Positions 30,304 to 30,917 of a DNA stretch of 30,917 nt are shown here, piece by piece; position 1 is the first letter of the stretch, and each line of letters begins with the position of its first letter. A program made the position numbers and the translations under genes. Source of the DNA: a virus. The stretch covers positions 1 through 30,917 of the IMG/VR virus record IMGVR_UViG_3300028416_000001. One strand, given 5' to 3'. Under the pieces are notes generated by a model. The model saw only the letters and a program-made list of their open reading frames with translations, ran no database searches and was not told the origin of the DNA.

Positions 30304-30803
30304 TGGCGACAGCACTATTCATAAGCAGAACTGATCTTGTTAAGAACTCCATCATTGATGGAAATACTGACACGGACAAGTTTATACAATTTATAAAAGT
30401 AGCACAACAAGTTGAGGTGCAGAATCTTCTTGGAACTGATTTATACAATAAGATAAGTGCTGACATCATTGCAGATACTTTGTCTGGAGATTACCTTGAT
30501 CTTGTAAATAATTATGTGCAACCGACTTTGATTTGGTTTGCTCAAATGACATACATTCCTTTTGCTGCTTATCAAATAAAAAACGGAGGAGTATTCAAGC
30601 ATTCAAGCGAAACTGCACAAAATGTAGAAAAAAATGAAGTTGATTACTTAGTATCGAAAGCAAGAGAGTACGCTAACTATTACTCAACAAGAATGGTTGA
30701 CTATTTATGTTTCAATGATTCAAAGTTTCCAGAGTATAGAAGTAACTCAAATGAAGATATTTCTCCAGATACTGACACAACGTTTAATGGTTGGGTTTTA
30801 TGA
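30303..30803 (+). CDS. Head-tail connector-like protein
   Basis: 166 aa, mostly helical: FIKVAQQVEVQNLLGTDLYNKISADII (about 29-55) and QPTLIWFAQMTYIPFAAYQIKNGG (about 72-95). This is the pattern of small adaptor proteins placed just after the portal. It probably forms a ring under the portal joining head and tail (inferred from position and fold). The ATG shares a base with the portal stop (TAATG), and its TGA overlaps the 32-aa ORF of the terminal repeat. Confidence 0.65.
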   Translation: MATALFISRTDLVKNSIIDGNTDTDKFIQFIKVAQQVEVQNLLGTDLYNKISADIIADTLSGDYLDLVNNYVQPTLIWFAQMTYIPFAAYQIKNGGVFKHSSETAQNVEKNEVDYLVSKAREYANYYSTRMVDYLCFNDSKFPEYRSNSNEDISPDTDTTFNGWVL

Positions 30804-30898
30804 GATATAAGGTAAAGAAAACTAACCTTACTAAACTTCAAAAATATATTGAAGTAATAAAAAAAAGTAAGATTAACATGATAAAAAAAAATAAATGA
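30800..30898 (+). CDS. Small basic protein, 32 aa (second copy of the junction ORF)
   Basis: The same ORF as at 10-108. Here the upstream context is visible: its ATG at 30800 overlaps the TGA of the connector gene. On a circular genome the two copies are one gene. Confidence 0.55.
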   Translation: MRYKVKKTNLTKLQKYIEVIKKSKINMIKKNK

Positions 30899-30917
30899 GT
30901 TACGGAAGCATATACGA
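30895..30917 (+). CDS. 5' fragment of the BspA-like gene, cut by the window end
   Basis: First 23 bases of the gene at 105-1007, repeated because of the terminal redundancy. Confidence 0.9.

Larger units (their letters stand above)
30791..30917. repeat. Terminal direct repeat, right copy
   Basis: Identical to 1-127; see that entry. It contains the complete 32-aa ORF and the first 23 bases of the BspA-like gene. Confidence 0.95.

Noticed and set aside
1-30917. Integrase, repressor, attachment site, CRISPR array, insertion sequence
   Set aside because: None was found in any frame or as repeats; the tRNA-like element could suggest an attachment site, but no integrase accompanies it.

Overview
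The window reads as one complete small tailed-phage genome, about 30.79 kb of unique sequence in circular form. Bases 1-127 recur exactly at 30791-30917, and two genes run across the join. Every protein gene lies on the + strand, tightly packed with ATGA or TAATG overlaps. The host is most likely a Bacteroidota bacterium, probably a flavobacterium. The evidence is: DNA that is AT-rich, start codons preceded by A/T-rich sequence with almost no Shine-Dalgarno motif, three promoters of the Bacteroidota type (TTTG, about 20 nt, TAnnTTTG), and structural proteins of the kind seen in flavobacterial siphophages. No integrase, excisionase or CI-like repressor was found, so nothing points to lysogeny. 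No DNA polymerase or primase is recognisable, so replication probably relies on the host.

Layout. 10-3770: distal tail/receptor-binding proteins (BspA-like repeats, tandem sugar-binding-like domains, LamG-like lectin). 3770-4773: lysis cassette (small membrane protein, M15 endolysin, second holin-like protein). 4778-13781: early and middle region behind Bacteroidota-type promoters. It carries NinG, an SSB, a RepA-like ATPase, a PAPS-reductase-like protein, a sigma factor, PD-(D/E)XK nucleases, an acidic protein, a ParB-like protein, DUF3310 and a DnaA-C-like protein, plus many short unknown genes. 13773-15039: ParB-like protein and Mom-like DNA-modification acetyltransferase. 15004-15109: the only convincing minus-strand unit, a degenerate tRNA-Gly-like RNA with its own terminator. 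15174-16668: terminase. 16716-24208: tail genes, including a tail-assembly-type gene with a probable -1 frameshift, and the tape measure. 24243-30803: prohead protease, scaffold-like protein, major capsid protein, tail tube, portal and connector.

The most interesting signal is a second promoter class. Five gaps (before 13805, 16716, 24243, 25706 and 28136) carry [G/C][C/T]AAA, exactly 14 nt, then [T/C]TTATATAT. In four of them the start codon follows at the same fixed distance, close enough to imply leaderless or nearly leaderless mRNAs. These sites front ParB/Mom, tail and head genes, whereas the TAnnTTTG promoters front early genes. The phage encodes a sigma-70-like protein (8489-8983), so a simple model is an early-to-late switch driven by that protein. 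Other notable points are the tRNA-like RNA, the T9 frameshift site, the Mom-like modification gene and the PAPS-reductase-like gene.
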